64,000 bases of DNA, taken from JAICKM01 sp038228295 (lineage in GTDB: Bacteria; Chloroflexota; Chloroflexia; QHBQ01; JAICKM01). Positions 34,914 through 44,024 of the stretch are shown here, in pieces (position 1 is the first letter of the stretch; every line of letters begins with the position of its first letter). The notes beneath the pieces are model-generated. The model saw only the letters and a list, made by a program, of their open reading frames with translations. It had not been told where the DNA came from and searched no databases. The stretch covers positions 10,375-74,374 of the forward strand of contig JBBRPH010000022.1 in the NCBI GenBank assembly GCA_038228295.1, written 5' to 3'. Made by a program: the position numbers and the translations under genes.

Positions 34914-36170
34914 TCACGTTCCGCTTTTCATTTTTCGTTTTTCACTACGTTTAATCGCCGCCCTAAATACCGCCACAAACAGGCGGGCGATGTGCGGCCA
35001 GTTAAGGTCTGTCTCGATTTTGTGGCGAGCGGCCGCCCCATAGCGGGCGCGCAGGGCGGGGTCCGCCAGCAGTCTATCGACAGCAGCGGCCAGTAACGTT
35101 GGATCGCGGGGCGGCACCAGCACGCCGTTCTGCCCGTCTTGCACCGCCAGCGGCACGCCGGCCACATCGCTGGCAACCACCGCGCAACCCGCCGCCATCG
35201 CTTCGAGCAGCGTGTTGGGCAAACCGTCTACGTTGCCGTTCTGGTCGATCACCGAAGGCAACACAAAGAGATCGGCCCCACCGAAGTAGAGCGGCACTTC
35301 ATCATGGCTGACTTTGCCCGGCAAATGCACATGGTCGCCCACGCCCAGGCGGTCAATATGCGCCTGCAACGCACCCTGTAAGTCGCCGACTCCGGCGATA
35401 AAAACGTGGGCTGTGGGGTGGCGTGCCAAAATCGCCGGCGCGGCAGCGATCAGTGTCTCAAAGCCTTTTTTGTAGACCAAGCGGCCCAGCGCGACCACCA
35501 ACGGCGTACCGGCGGCTAATCCCAGGCGGCTCCGCAGCCGGATCGCTGCGTCAGGGGACGGCGGGAACGCGCAGGGATCCACGCCGTAGGGCACCAGGCG
35601 GCTGCGGCGTGAGGGTGCGCCCAGGCCAACGGCGCGCATCCGCAGGTCTTCGCTGCACGCCGTCACCGCGTCGCTACGGCGAAAGCAGGCGCGGGCTACC
35701 CGCCCCAACAATGGGTGGCGGCTCGCCACAAACACATCGGACCCGTGCAGACTAATCACTAGCGGTAGGCCACGCAGCCGCGCCACCAGCGTCGCCACCG
35801 GCCCGTTGGGAATCACCCAATGCGCTTGTAACACATCAAAGTGGATCTGCCCGGTCAGGCGCAGCAAGGCCACGAAGCTGACCAGCGTCACCCACGGCGT
35901 CAGCGGGTAGATCGCGTTCCGCACCCGTACGTCGGCTTCCAACGACTCGGCATAGCCCCAGATGTTCCAAGAGCGCCAGGGGGCATATTTGTAGAAGTGC
36001 AAATGTACGCCGTCTTCGACCGGGGCATGACGCAAATCGGGATGCCAGGGGGCCAGTACATGAACTTCGTGACCTTCAGCGGCCACGTAACGGGCAATGG
36101 CTGCGATAAACGGGGCCGTCACATCGCCGGGGTATTTGGGATACGAGGATGTGACCATGCAAATCTTCAT
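34914..36170 (-). CDS. GT4-family glycosyltransferase
   Basis: The 418-residue GT-B enzyme has an N-terminal acceptor domain (MKICMVTSSYPKYPGDVTAP, then ISLHGSDVF) and a C-terminal nucleotide-sugar domain with LVALGRLVYKKGFETLI and the donor-binding GLPNTLLEAMAAGCAVVAS (ExxxxG variant). It probably adds a sugar to a lipid or polysaccharide. The Lys/Arg-rich tail is encoded by A/T-rich repeat-like DNA. The ATG lacks a ribosome site and lies 7 nt after a TACAAT; see the promoter entry. Confidence 0.85.
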   Translation of the reverse strand: MKICMVTSSYPKYPGDVTAPFIAAIARYVAAEGHEVHVLAPWHPDLRHAPVEDGVHLHFYKYAPWRSWNIWGYAESLEADVRVRNAIYPLTPWVTLVSFVALLRLTGQIHFDVLQAHWVIPNGPVATLVARLRGLPLVISLHGSDVFVASRHPLLGRVARACFRRSDAVTACSEDLRMRAVGLGAPSRRSRLVPYGVDPCAFPPSPDAAIRLRSRLGLAAGTPLVVALGRLVYKKGFETLIAAAPAILARHPTAHVFIAGVGDLQGALQAHIDRLGVGDHVHLPGKVSHDEVPLYFGGADLFVLPSVIDQNGNVDGLPNTLLEAMAAGCAVVASDVAGVPLAVQDGQNGVLVPPRDPTLLAAAVDRLLADPALRARYGAAARHKIETDLNWPHIARLFVAVFRAAIKRSEKRKMKSGT

Positions 36171-36177
36171 ACTGCCT

Positions 36178-36207
36178 ATTGTACACGGTTGCGCCCCGAT
36201 CCGGCAA
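36178..36207 (-). promoter_or_regulatory. Leaderless promoter of the GT4 gene
   Basis: On the minus strand TTGCCG (36202-36207), an 18-nt spacer and TACAAT (36178-36183) precede the ATG by 7 nt. The first transcribed base would fall at or beside the start codon. Confidence 0.5.
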
Positions 36208-36219
36208 CCGGCGGCCGTG

Positions 36220-36256
36220 CTCCGACCGCCGGCCCGCAGCGGGCCGGCGGTCGGAG
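36220..36256 (-). terminator. Strong hairpin downstream of the nitroreductase
   Basis: A perfect 16-bp GC-rich stem (36220-36235 with 36241-36256) closes a 5-nt GCAGC loop, 12 nt past the nitroreductase stop. It separates that gene from the GT4 promoter. There is no U-run. Confidence 0.75.
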
Positions 36257-36268
36257 TTAAGGCTGCGG

Positions 36269-36811
36269 CTAGTACTTTTCTTGATGTACCAGTTCAGTTA
36301 GCGGCCGGCGCGCATCAGACTTCTTGGGACGAGCGTCAGCGGCTTCGGCCGGCGGATAGCCGAGACCAAGCGCCGTGCGGACGCGGTGCGCAGCCGGGAT
36401 GCCCAGGAGGCGCTTGGCCGCCGCGCCGTCGTCTTTGTACCACCAGATACCCGACCCAAGCCCGTGCGCGGCAGCGGCCAACATCAGGCGCTCCGACAGC
36501 CGTCCTTCGTCGTAGGTTTCGATCTCCGGCATCTCACCGGACATGACGATCACAATCGCCGCCGCCGCGCCCGGTAGCCACGATCCGCCGTTCTCCGCCT
36601 CTGCGATCGCTTGTAACGTCGCTCGGTTATGGACCACGACAAACTCCCACGGCTGGCGGTTCATGCCACTGCCCGTCCAGCGACCCACGTCCAGCACGTC
36701 GTCCAGCACCGTTTGCGGGACGGAACCGGTCGTGAATTGGCGCACCTGATGTAGTTTCTTCAGCAACGCAATTTTATCGGCGGCGGTATCATTGTTCGTA
36801 TTATTGTCCAT
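36269..36811 (-). CDS. Nitroreductase-family flavoprotein
   Basis: The 180-residue protein has the FMN-dependent nitroreductase fold: HQVRQFTTGSVPQTVLDDVL with the phosphate-binding Arg, WTGSGMNRQPWEFVVV and the C-terminal GLGYPPAEA. These enzymes reduce nitro groups, quinones or flavins with NAD(P)H. GGAGG sits 8 nt before ATG 36811; the frame is open to 37006 but that overlaps the upstream gene. The first ~12 residues are Asn/Asp-rich. It follows the DUF4395 gene by 49 nt on the same strand. Confidence 0.8.
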   Translation of the reverse strand: MDNNTNNDTAADKIALLKKLHQVRQFTTGSVPQTVLDDVLDVGRWTGSGMNRQPWEFVVVHNRATLQAIAEAENGGSWLPGAAAAIVIVMSGEMPEIETYDEGRLSERLMLAAAAHGLGSGIWWYKDDGAAAKRLLGIPAAHRVRTALGLGYPPAEAADARPKKSDARRPLTELVHQEKY

Positions 36812-36860
36812 TGCGGTAGCCTCCTGTGCCAATACAAATCCTAAGTGGCGCACGCCCCGA

Positions 36861-37316
36861 TTAGCGCGTGCCGAATATGCGGTAACGCTGCAACTTAAAT
36901 TGATAGAAGAGGTAGCAACCCCAGCAGAAGCCGACCAGCGCCACACCGGCCGCCGTGACCAGCAAGCCACATAGTGCCCAACCGACCACCGGCAGGCCCA
37001 GCGCAAACGCGACCTGAGCTACCGCCAGTATAGCGACGGCGATGCTGTTGTTAAAGCGCATCAAGCGGCGGTCTTCGCGTTCAGCGCTAAGGATTTGGCG
37101 GGCAAACAGGCGCTTGCCCACCTGAAAGATCAGGCTGCCACGCGGACCTACCACGACCGCCGCCAGCAAAACCACGAACAGCGCCGTCGAGATCAGCGGT
37201 TGGTGGAGCAGGAAACCCGTCACCAAACTCACGACAATAGTCCAGCGGTTGAGTACGACAATGGGTAGCGGAATATCCCGGCTCACCGGCGCGGGGGAGG
37301 TAGCAATATCTAGCAC
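36861..37316 (-). CDS. DUF4395 membrane protein
   Basis: The 151-residue integral membrane protein has about four hydrophobic segments. The first two are separated by a short loop, and the protein ends in the family-type VGFCWGCYLFYQF motif with two Cys. DUF4395 proteins often sit near thioredoxin-like or sulfur-handling genes; their role is not settled. The start is GTG 37316, 8 nt after AAGGAG; the TTG at 37340 lies upstream of that site. It may be co-transcribed with the nitroreductase. Confidence 0.75.
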   Translation of the reverse strand: MLDIATSPAPVSRDIPLPIVVLNRWTIVVSLVTGFLLHQPLISTALFVVLLAAVVVGPRGSLIFQVGKRLFARQILSAEREDRRLMRFNNSIAVAILAVAQVAFALGLPVVGWALCGLLVTAAGVALVGFCWGCYLFYQFKLQRYRIFGTR

Positions 37317-37449
37317 AGACGGTTCTCCTTCAGGGCGCAACCCCGGCTTTGCTGCACGGCGCGATCAATCTCCCGTATAGCATAGCGCAAACGGAGGCCG
37401 GCTAATGTAGGTACGCTTACGCTCCCGCTGATCTCGGCGACCGGCGCGG

Positions 37450-38910
37450 CTAGACCAACTCCTCGATGTCGCCGTAGGCACGGTAAAAATCGCCCTGGGC
37501 CACCGGGCGTACTTCGTCTACAACATAACGCGCTCCCTCACGGCGGATGTCCTTGGGGAACTGCACGCGCTTCGTCGGATCGTAGCCGGGGCTGACCACG
37601 CGCATCCGTAGCGCGCCGGCTTCGCGGAAGCATTCCAGCACCACGCCGGCACCCGCGCTGTGGGTCTGCGTCAGCATGGTGGGAGCGACGGGGACAACTG
37701 CAGCCGGAGCGGTAAGTTGGGTGGCCTGGGGTACGGTGCCCGCTTGCGCCGCCGCAATCGCCGCCGCGCCGGCATCAATGCAGGCCAACGCGCCGTTAGT
37801 GGTCACGACATACAGCCGCGAGTCGGCATATTGCATAGAGAGCGCAGGGCCGCAGCCGGTGTCTAGCTTCCAGAGGCGCGTGCCGTCGGCGGCAAAGCAG
37901 TAGACGGCCGAGTAGGCATCGCCGGCAAATACATAGCGCCCGCTCTCCGCCGCCGCGCAGGAATAGATGCTGCCGTCGCAGGCGTAGACGGTGCCGGGTT
38001 GCCCGGTCTTACTGAAAGCATAGACTTTACTGTTCGAGGTACCGGCATAGACCGAGTCGGCTTCCTGCCAGCCGAACAATACCGCGCCGCCGGTACGCTG
38101 GTGCCAGGCCAGTTCGCCGCCCGGCGTATATTTTGTCATTCCCGCACTATGACCGTGGTAAATTCCGCTGTCGTCGCAGCGCACCATCCAGCCTGCGGTG
38201 CCTTTGCTCTTTTGCATCCATTGCGATTCGTCTTCGTGGTTAAACGTGGCGATGCGCCCGCCTGCGTCGGCCACACCCAGCATACCGTGGTGAATATCAA
38301 TCCAGTAGATGTCCACGTTTTCGGCAATGGCATAGGCGACGCGCGGGATTTTGCCGGTTAGATCATACACGTTGCCGTCATCGCAGCCGGCATAAATCCA
38401 GTCGGCATCGGCTACCAGGCACTTGACCCCGGCAGGCAAGGCGAACTGACCGCGCACCGCGCCCTGGTGATCAAGCGCATAGATTTGCCCCGACTGGTTG
38501 CCCACCCAACAGCGATCACCGTCCACGAAGATGCCGAAGGCCATCATGCCCGAATCGAAGCGCCACAGCACCGGCGCGGCAGGCACCCCGCTACGACGCG
38601 ATCCGCCGCTGTGCCCACCGCTTGAGCCGCTAGGAGTCGTGGGGATAACCACGCGCTGGGTGATGGTGCGTTTTTGCCGCACGCCCATTACGGCCGGGGC
38701 ATAACCGCTTTTCAGCTTGTCACGCAGTTTTTTCTGTGCCGCCGCCTGAGCCTCCGCTTCTGTGGCGAAGTGGCTCAGTTGCGTTGTACCCGGATCGCCG
38801 ATGCGCCCGTACCGGATCTTGAGCTCCGTATCGGTCACAGTCACTTCGTAAAACTTATGCGCGCTACCCGTCGCTTCGGACAGTTCGAGGTAGGTCGTTT
38901 CGCTTGCCAT
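37450..38910 (-). CDS. WGR domain fused to a PQQ-like beta-propeller
   Basis: Residues 1-80 form a WGR domain (FYEVTVTDTELKIRYGRIGD, then GTTQLSHFATEAEA), known from PARPs and MolR-type proteins, where it senses DNA breaks or ADP-ribosylation. A Ser/Gly linker leads to a pyrrolo-quinoline-quinone-like propeller (about 115-385) with blades such as CWVGNQSGQIYALD and VFAGDAYSAVYCF. A short C-terminal module (RMRVVSPGYDPTKRVQFP) closes it. There is no signal peptide, so it is cytosolic. A strong AGGAGG precedes the ATG. The function is unknown; a scaffold role is inferred. Confidence 0.75.
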   Translation of the reverse strand: MASETTYLELSEATGSAHKFYEVTVTDTELKIRYGRIGDPGTTQLSHFATEAEAQAAAQKKLRDKLKSGYAPAVMGVRQKRTITQRVVIPTTPSGSSGGHSGGSRRSGVPAAPVLWRFDSGMMAFGIFVDGDRCWVGNQSGQIYALDHQGAVRGQFALPAGVKCLVADADWIYAGCDDGNVYDLTGKIPRVAYAIAENVDIYWIDIHHGMLGVADAGGRIATFNHEDESQWMQKSKGTAGWMVRCDDSGIYHGHSAGMTKYTPGGELAWHQRTGGAVLFGWQEADSVYAGTSNSKVYAFSKTGQPGTVYACDGSIYSCAAAESGRYVFAGDAYSAVYCFAADGTRLWKLDTGCGPALSMQYADSRLYVVTTNGALACIDAGAAAIAAAQAGTVPQATQLTAPAAVVPVAPTMLTQTHSAGAGVVLECFREAGALRMRVVSPGYDPTKRVQFPKDIRREGARYVVDEVRPVAQGDFYRAYGDIEELV

Positions 38911-39208
38911 AGATCCTCCTTCGTAGGCGTAATACGTATTGCATAGCCCGGTACGATATACGAGGAGTCCTCAGCACCTATCACGCGCATATTTACGCCA
39001 TAGCTATCCACAGTGACGACACTAGATAAGGTAGGCGTGAGTGCTCCAGCCGCGGTCGGCCGGTCACGGCTACGGCAATTATACTACAGCCGCAGCCCAT
39101 GCGATACGCCCGGCACAGAATCTGCTCACCCCACTGTGTACCTGGTTTGATAATCCCCGCCGGCTCGCGACCGAGAGCCGCGCCGGCTCACTAAGGAGAC
39201 CCGATCCA
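38911..39208. other. Non-coding divergent region
   Basis: These 298 nt separate the divergent WGR and LLM genes. No ORF, strong hairpin or consensus promoter stands out; a short AT palindrome (ATACGTAT near 38932) is the only small feature. The LLM reading frame is open here, but without a ribosome site. Confidence 0.4.
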
Positions 39209-40186
39209 ATGGCAACTAAGCCGCCGTTTGGCATATTTGTGCCGCAAGGCTGGCGCATGGACCTGGTAGATATTCCTGATCCAGTGGCGAAGTATGAAGC
39301 GATGACGCGCACCGGCCAGGAGGCCGAGCGCCTGGGCTTCGACTCGATCTGGGTCTATGATCATTTTCATACCGTGCCCACGCCCGAACTGGAAACCAAC
39401 TTCGAGTGCTGGACGATTACCGCCGGGCTGGCCCGCGACACCACGCGCATCCGCATCGGTCAGATGGTGACGTGCAACGGCTACCGCCCCCCGGCGCTGC
39501 TGGCGAAAATCGCCTCGACCGTAGACGTGATGAGCCATGGGCGGCTGGATTTCGGCATCGGTGCAGGCTGGTATGAGCATGAGTACAAAGCCTACGGCTA
39601 CGATTATCCCGACGGCCCCGAACGCCTACGGATGCTCGACGAAGCCTGCCAGGTGATCCACGCGCTCTGGAAAGACGACTACGCGACATTCGAGGGCAAG
39701 TACTACCAATTGCACGGCGCGATCAACGAGCCGAAAGGCGTGCAGAAACCACATCCGCCACTCTGGATCGGCGGCGCCGGCGAAAAAGTGACGCTGAAGT
39801 TGGTGGCGAAATACGGTGATGCCTGCAACATCAGCGGCATTGACGCCGAAGTGTACCGCCACAAGTTCGAGGTGCTGCACGGCCACTGCCAAACGCTGGG
39901 CCGCGATCCGGCCACGATTATCCATTCGGCCAACATCACCGCACTGCTGCTGGAGCCGGGCGATGTGAGCCGCGCCGAGGAAGTAACGGCACCCTATCGC
40001 TTCGGGCGCTCGCTCGACGAGGTGCGTCAGGGCAACTTTGTCGGCACGCCGGCGGAATTGGCGACGCTCTGCCATAAGTTGATGGCTGTCGGAGTGGACT
40101 ACTTCATCATCTACCTGCCCAACGCCAAGCAGATCCAGCCGCTGGAACTGCTCTACAATGATGTGGTGAAAGCCGTGCGTGGCTAG
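39209..40186 (+). CDS. LLM-class (luciferase-like, probably F420-dependent) oxidoreductase
   Basis: The 325-residue TIM-barrel protein has the luciferase-like pattern FDSIWVYDHFHTVP, IRIGQMVTCNGYRPPALLAK and LDFGIGAGWYEHEYKAYGYD. Members of the subgroup with this GxGAGWxxxE motif use coenzyme F420, though FMN cannot be excluded. No F420 synthesis gene is here. AAGGAG precedes ATG 39209. The substrate is unknown. Confidence 0.8.
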   Translation: MATKPPFGIFVPQGWRMDLVDIPDPVAKYEAMTRTGQEAERLGFDSIWVYDHFHTVPTPELETNFECWTITAGLARDTTRIRIGQMVTCNGYRPPALLAKIASTVDVMSHGRLDFGIGAGWYEHEYKAYGYDYPDGPERLRMLDEACQVIHALWKDDYATFEGKYYQLHGAINEPKGVQKPHPPLWIGGAGEKVTLKLVAKYGDACNISGIDAEVYRHKFEVLHGHCQTLGRDPATIIHSANITALLLEPGDVSRAEEVTAPYRFGRSLDEVRQGNFVGTPAELATLCHKLMAVGVDYFIIYLPNAKQIQPLELLYNDVVKAVRG

Positions 40187-40370
40187 ATCTGCTTAGAAAC
40201 GGATCGGAACGCTAACAGGCAGCCACAGCGACACGGAGAAGGCCGCCGTGTTAACACGATGCAGGACGGACCGAAAAACCTATAGGTCTCCAGGTCTCCG
40301 GGGTTACCTGTTAGCGTTACCGCTGCCCATCGTGGTTTAAGCCCCGCCAGGCCCAGGTAAGGATACTTCC
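40187..40370. other. Non-coding region before the second propeller gene
   Basis: No gene or convincing promoter is visible. A few short direct repeats (GTCTCCAGGTCTCC) occur near 40287. The downstream gene has a TAAGGAT ribosome site at its ATG. Confidence 0.3.
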
Positions 40371-42140
40371 ATGACTCAGCAAACACGGCGCGCCGTAGCA
40401 CTCGCCGGTAGTCTCGTCCTCCTGGCGCTAGTGAGGGCCGTCCTCCTTTCCGCAAGCAGCGCTGCACCACCCGCGCAGGCCGCCGAGGTGCAGCTACCGG
40501 CGGGCTTCAACCTCAGCGTCTATGCCGAAGGTGTGCAAGATGCGCGCTTCCTGACCTACAGCCCGGCAGGCGACCTCTACGTAGGCCAACTATTGGGCAG
40601 TAACAGCGCGATCACCATCCTACCCGACCGCAACCATGACGGGCGAGCCGACCGCGCCGTCCGCGTGGCGACCGACCTCAACTCGCCCAACAACGTCAGC
40701 TTCCGCCCAGTCGGCTTCGGCACAGTGTTCGCAGCAGGCGCGTTTGACCGGGTGCGGGTTTACACCGACACACGCGGCGACTTGTCGTTTGCCGACTCGG
40801 CCACGATCATCACCGGCCTGTCGAACGTCACCAGCGGGCGGCACAAGACTAAGACCGTCAGCTATGGTCCCGACGGGATGCTCTACCTCGCCAAAGGCTC
40901 GGCGACCGATGACACCCCCAGCGCCGAGTCTATCGTCGGTGTATGGCGCTATGGGGCCGACGGCAGCGGCGGACAAAAGATCGCCGCGAACCTCCGCAAC
41001 ACGGTCGGGCTGGGCTGGGATGCGGTGGGCGGCGGTTTCTGGGGAGCCGATAACGGCTCCGACGATCTGGGAGCCGACATCCCGCACGATGAACTCAACC
41101 TGCTAACCGGCGGTGACTACGGTTGGCCGTATTGCTACGATAATGGGATCCACAGCCCCAAAGCGGACGCCTATGATTGCAGCCAAACCCGCCGGCCGAC
41201 TGTGTTGCTGGGACCGCACGCGGGCGCGCTGGGCATGGCGTTTTACACGGGCGGCAGCTTCCCGGCGCGCTATTGGGGCGGTCTGTTCGTCGCCTACCAT
41301 AGCGTGCAATACCCCGCCCAGCGGGGTATCTGGTTCATCCCGTTCAGCGACGGCAAACCCAGCGGCCCGCCCGAACTGTTCCTCCAGCGCACGGCCGGCG
41401 GCAAAATCAACCGCTTCCTGGGCTTGGCGGTCAACCCTTATGACGGTTCGCTGCTGGTCAGTGATGATCAGGAAGGACGCATTTACCAGGTACGCTACAC
41501 TGGGGCAGCCGCGCCCGTGCCTCCGGCCGCGCCCGCCGTGGCCGGAGGCACGGGCAAACCGGCGCAGCAGCCTATTGCAGCCTTACCCGGCCCGGCGCGG
41601 CGCTTTACTGAGACCGGCTATACGCTGAACGGTCCCTTCTTGCAATACTGGTTCTGGAACGGCGGCCTAGCTCGGTTCGGCTATCCGATCAGCCCACCGC
41701 TCAGTGAGCAATTAGCGGACGGGCAAACGTATATGGTGCAATATACGGAGCGGGCACGCTTCGAGTACCACGCTGCTAACCGGGGTAGCGCCTACGAAGT
41801 GCTGCTGGGTCGCCTGGGTGCCGATCTCGTGACGGCGCGCAGCGAAGCCCCGTTTCAGGCCGCTGCCGCCACGCCGGGCGCAACGTTTGTCGCCGCCACC
41901 GGCCATAACCTGAGTGGCCCTATCGGCGGCTACTGGGCGCAGAACGGCGGCCTGCCGGTGTTCGGTTATCCCCTCAGCGAAGCTTTTATGGAACGCAGCG
42001 CCACCGACGGTCAAACCTACCAAGTGCAATATTTCGAGCGCGCTCGCCTAGAGTATCACCCGGAACACGCCGGCACTGCCGCCGAAATCCAACTGGGTCT
42101 GCTCGGCGTGCAAGCCCAGCACGCTCGCTACGGCCGCTGA
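40371..42140 (+). CDS. Secreted sugar-dehydrogenase-like propeller with two C-terminal repeats
   Basis: A signal peptide (about 1-38) precedes a propeller of the PQQ sugar/sorbosone dehydrogenase superfamily (about 42-380; TVSYGPDGMLYLAKG, DNGSDDLGADIPHDELN, GGDYGWPYCYD). The classic catalytic His context of the 17113 paralogue is less clear, here RHKTKTVSYGPDG, so activity is uncertain. After a Pro/Ala linker, two ~85-residue repeats follow (GGLARFGYPISPPLSEQ and GGLPVFGYPLSEAFMER, each with VQYxERARxEYH). These modules are typical of Chloroflexota secreted proteins and may bind cell-surface polymers. Confidence 0.75.
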   Translation: MTQQTRRAVALAGSLVLLALVRAVLLSASSAAPPAQAAEVQLPAGFNLSVYAEGVQDARFLTYSPAGDLYVGQLLGSNSAITILPDRNHDGRADRAVRVATDLNSPNNVSFRPVGFGTVFAAGAFDRVRVYTDTRGDLSFADSATIITGLSNVTSGRHKTKTVSYGPDGMLYLAKGSATDDTPSAESIVGVWRYGADGSGGQKIAANLRNTVGLGWDAVGGGFWGADNGSDDLGADIPHDELNLLTGGDYGWPYCYDNGIHSPKADAYDCSQTRRPTVLLGPHAGALGMAFYTGGSFPARYWGGLFVAYHSVQYPAQRGIWFIPFSDGKPSGPPELFLQRTAGGKINRFLGLAVNPYDGSLLVSDDQEGRIYQVRYTGAAAPVPPAAPAVAGGTGKPAQQPIAALPGPARRFTETGYTLNGPFLQYWFWNGGLARFGYPISPPLSEQLADGQTYMVQYTERARFEYHAANRGSAYEVLLGRLGADLVTARSEAPFQAAAATPGATFVAATGHNLSGPIGGYWAQNGGLPVFGYPLSEAFMERSATDGQTYQVQYFERARLEYHPEHAGTAAEIQLGLLGVQAQHARYGR

Positions 42141-42145
42141 GGCAA

Positions 42146-42166
42146 CGTGCTGCGTGCTACGTGCTG
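42146..42166. repeat. Heptanucleotide repeat (CGTGCTG)3
   Basis: Three copies of CGTGCTR lie right after the stop of the second propeller gene. It is another member of the 7-nt repeat class in this window. Confidence 0.7.
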
Positions 42167-42302
42167 CGTTTAGAGGCAAGCCTCGTTATCCTATCCCGAC
42201 GAACTAGCGTCGGCCGGACCTCATTGAGAATACCTGAAGTATACGACTCCTAGGGCAAACAGTGCCGTTCTCTCCACAGAGAATACTGAGAGGAGCCGAT
42301 CA

Positions 42303-43451
42303 ATGCGTTTGCCAACGAGCCGTTTACTTGCCAATACTGCCTTAGCCTTGCTTTTGGGGATTTGTGCTAACGGGGCGGCGGCCGCCGCCCCGCTGTCGGG
42401 CCAAGCCCAAGCCGCACGCCGTGTGTCGCACGCCGCGCCAATCGCGGCAGACCCACCCACCGGCCAGATCGCGCAAGGCCACGTTGATGCGGTGCCCACC
42501 GGGGATTTGATCGTCGGCGTGCGCGACGAGACGCTGGCGGCCGGCGGCGGCACCGATGTCGGTGGGCCGTTCGGCTTTCTGGTGGACGAAGACGGTTTGC
42601 TGGATGTGGGGGGGCTGCCGCAGGCCAAGCGGTTGAAGTTGGGTCAGGCGGTCTTTCTGCCGGTCGGCACCTACCACATCAGCAATCCTAGTCCAAGTAC
42701 TGTGCGCTTCCGGTTTATCGGCACCGGCAGCCACGACGCGGTGCGCGGGGCGGCCTACGAGATGGAGCCGTTACCGTGGGGACCAGGGGCGGGGGCGGCT
42801 TATGATGTCAGCCTGAACCGCGAGCCGTTCAGTGGGGGTAGCGCCACCGGTTGGCACCTGCACACCGGCCCGGCCTTTGGCGTGCTCGACGGCGGCACCT
42901 GGGAAAATCGCCAAGCTGCCGGTGCGACGCGCCGCATCCCCACACCGGGCTACTACATTCAGCCCGCCGGCCCAGTACATCAGTTAGCACAGGTCGGCAG
43001 TGGCGGCACGGCGTTGATCGTGCAGTTCTGGCCGCCCGGACAAAATAAATCGCCGGGCGGCGCGGGCATCGCCGCCGGCACTCCCACCGTGCTCACTGTC
43101 GCCACCGCTATCGCCACGCCGGCCGTGACGCAACCGCCGGCAGTGAGCCGACAAACTCTTACGCCTACCGCCATAGCCCTCGCCACGCCTACCGGCAGCG
43201 ACACGCCGGCGACGCGCAGCTCTGCCGCAGCCGGCACTCTCCCCGGCACAAGTGGGATGCCGGCAACCGATACAACACTGGTGCCGCCTGCGCAAGTCGC
43301 GATCCCGACAGCTACTGCTACAGCCGGCCCCGCCGATCCTGCGCCATCTAGTGGGTCTAACGGCAGCAACGTCGCCGTCTGGGTCGCCGTCGTTGTCGCG
43401 ATCTTAGCCGGAACCGGCTTTCTCGGCACCCGGCGGCGCACACGGGGGTAG
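42303..43451 (+). CDS. Secreted, membrane-anchored cupin-domain protein
   Basis: The 382-residue protein has a signal peptide (about 1-28), a region with cupin features (about 60-245; FLPVGTYHISNPSPSTVRF and TGWHLHTGPAFGVLDGG, where the His pair could bind a metal), a Thr/Pro/Ala stalk and a C-terminal transmembrane helix followed by RRRTRG. That arrangement resembles wall-exposed proteins held by a C-terminal anchor; no LPxTG motif is seen. GAGGAG precedes the ATG. Ligand and activity are unknown. Confidence 0.65.
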   Translation: MRLPTSRLLANTALALLLGICANGAAAAAPLSGQAQAARRVSHAAPIAADPPTGQIAQGHVDAVPTGDLIVGVRDETLAAGGGTDVGGPFGFLVDEDGLLDVGGLPQAKRLKLGQAVFLPVGTYHISNPSPSTVRFRFIGTGSHDAVRGAAYEMEPLPWGPGAGAAYDVSLNREPFSGGSATGWHLHTGPAFGVLDGGTWENRQAAGATRRIPTPGYYIQPAGPVHQLAQVGSGGTALIVQFWPPGQNKSPGGAGIAAGTPTVLTVATAIATPAVTQPPAVSRQTLTPTAIALATPTGSDTPATRSSAAAGTLPGTSGMPATDTTLVPPAQVAIPTATATAGPADPAPSSGSNGSNVAVWVAVVVAILAGTGFLGTRRRTRG

Positions 43452-43530
43452 CCGACGCGACTCAAGCCTTGTAGTTGTCCTGAGTCTCTGCCCACCGCAG
43501 CCGCCAAACCGGGCAACCCGGCAGTAGGCT

Positions 43531-44004
43531 TTAAGCAAGATCATAGACGGTGACGCTAATGCCCCGATTCGCTAGTTCCGTCTGGAGGATCGGGGCAATT
43601 GCTGCCCACGTACCCCCCGCGAGACCTGTCCCAATGCGCGGCATATGCACAGAGGCGCTATGCAACTGGGCAAAAGCGGCCACACGCTCCAGGCCCTCGC
43701 GTACCGCCTCATAGCGTAGCGGCGGCCCGTCGCCTGTCGGTCGCACGCCATGCTGACCGATCAGATTAGCAACCCACAAGTCGGGCGCAACCAGCACAAA
43801 CTGCACCTGGCCTAGTGTAAACGGCAGGTCCAACTGCCCCTCATGCCAAGCGCGATACTGCGCCTGAGCCTGCGGCCAGCGCCGCCCCAGCGCCAGGACG
43901 AATCCCGCCCCCCAGTAGCCGCGATCATTGCAGATATGCACGATGAGGGCCGCCCCACTGCTATGAGGGGTGGTCACATCGCCGATCACATACTCAATTT
44001 CCAT
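43531..44004 (-). CDS. Macro domain protein (ADP-ribose binding or hydrolysing)
   Basis: The 157-residue protein is one macro domain of the TARG1/Poa1-like type: IEYVIGDVTTP at the start, the ribose loop HICNDRGYWGAGFVLALG and the phosphate loop MPRIGTGLAGGTW. Such proteins remove ADP-ribose from proteins, nucleic acids or O-acetyl-ADP-ribose. It is followed on the same strand by nothing close and preceded by the GT-C gene 20 nt upstream, with which it could be co-transcribed. Confidence 0.85.
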   Translation of the reverse strand: MEIEYVIGDVTTPHSSGAALIVHICNDRGYWGAGFVLALGRRWPQAQAQYRAWHEGQLDLPFTLGQVQFVLVAPDLWVANLIGQHGVRPTGDGPPLRYEAVREGLERVAAFAQLHSASVHMPRIGTGLAGGTWAAIAPILQTELANRGISVTVYDLA

Positions 44005-44024
44005 GCACTATACTCGCAATTCCG

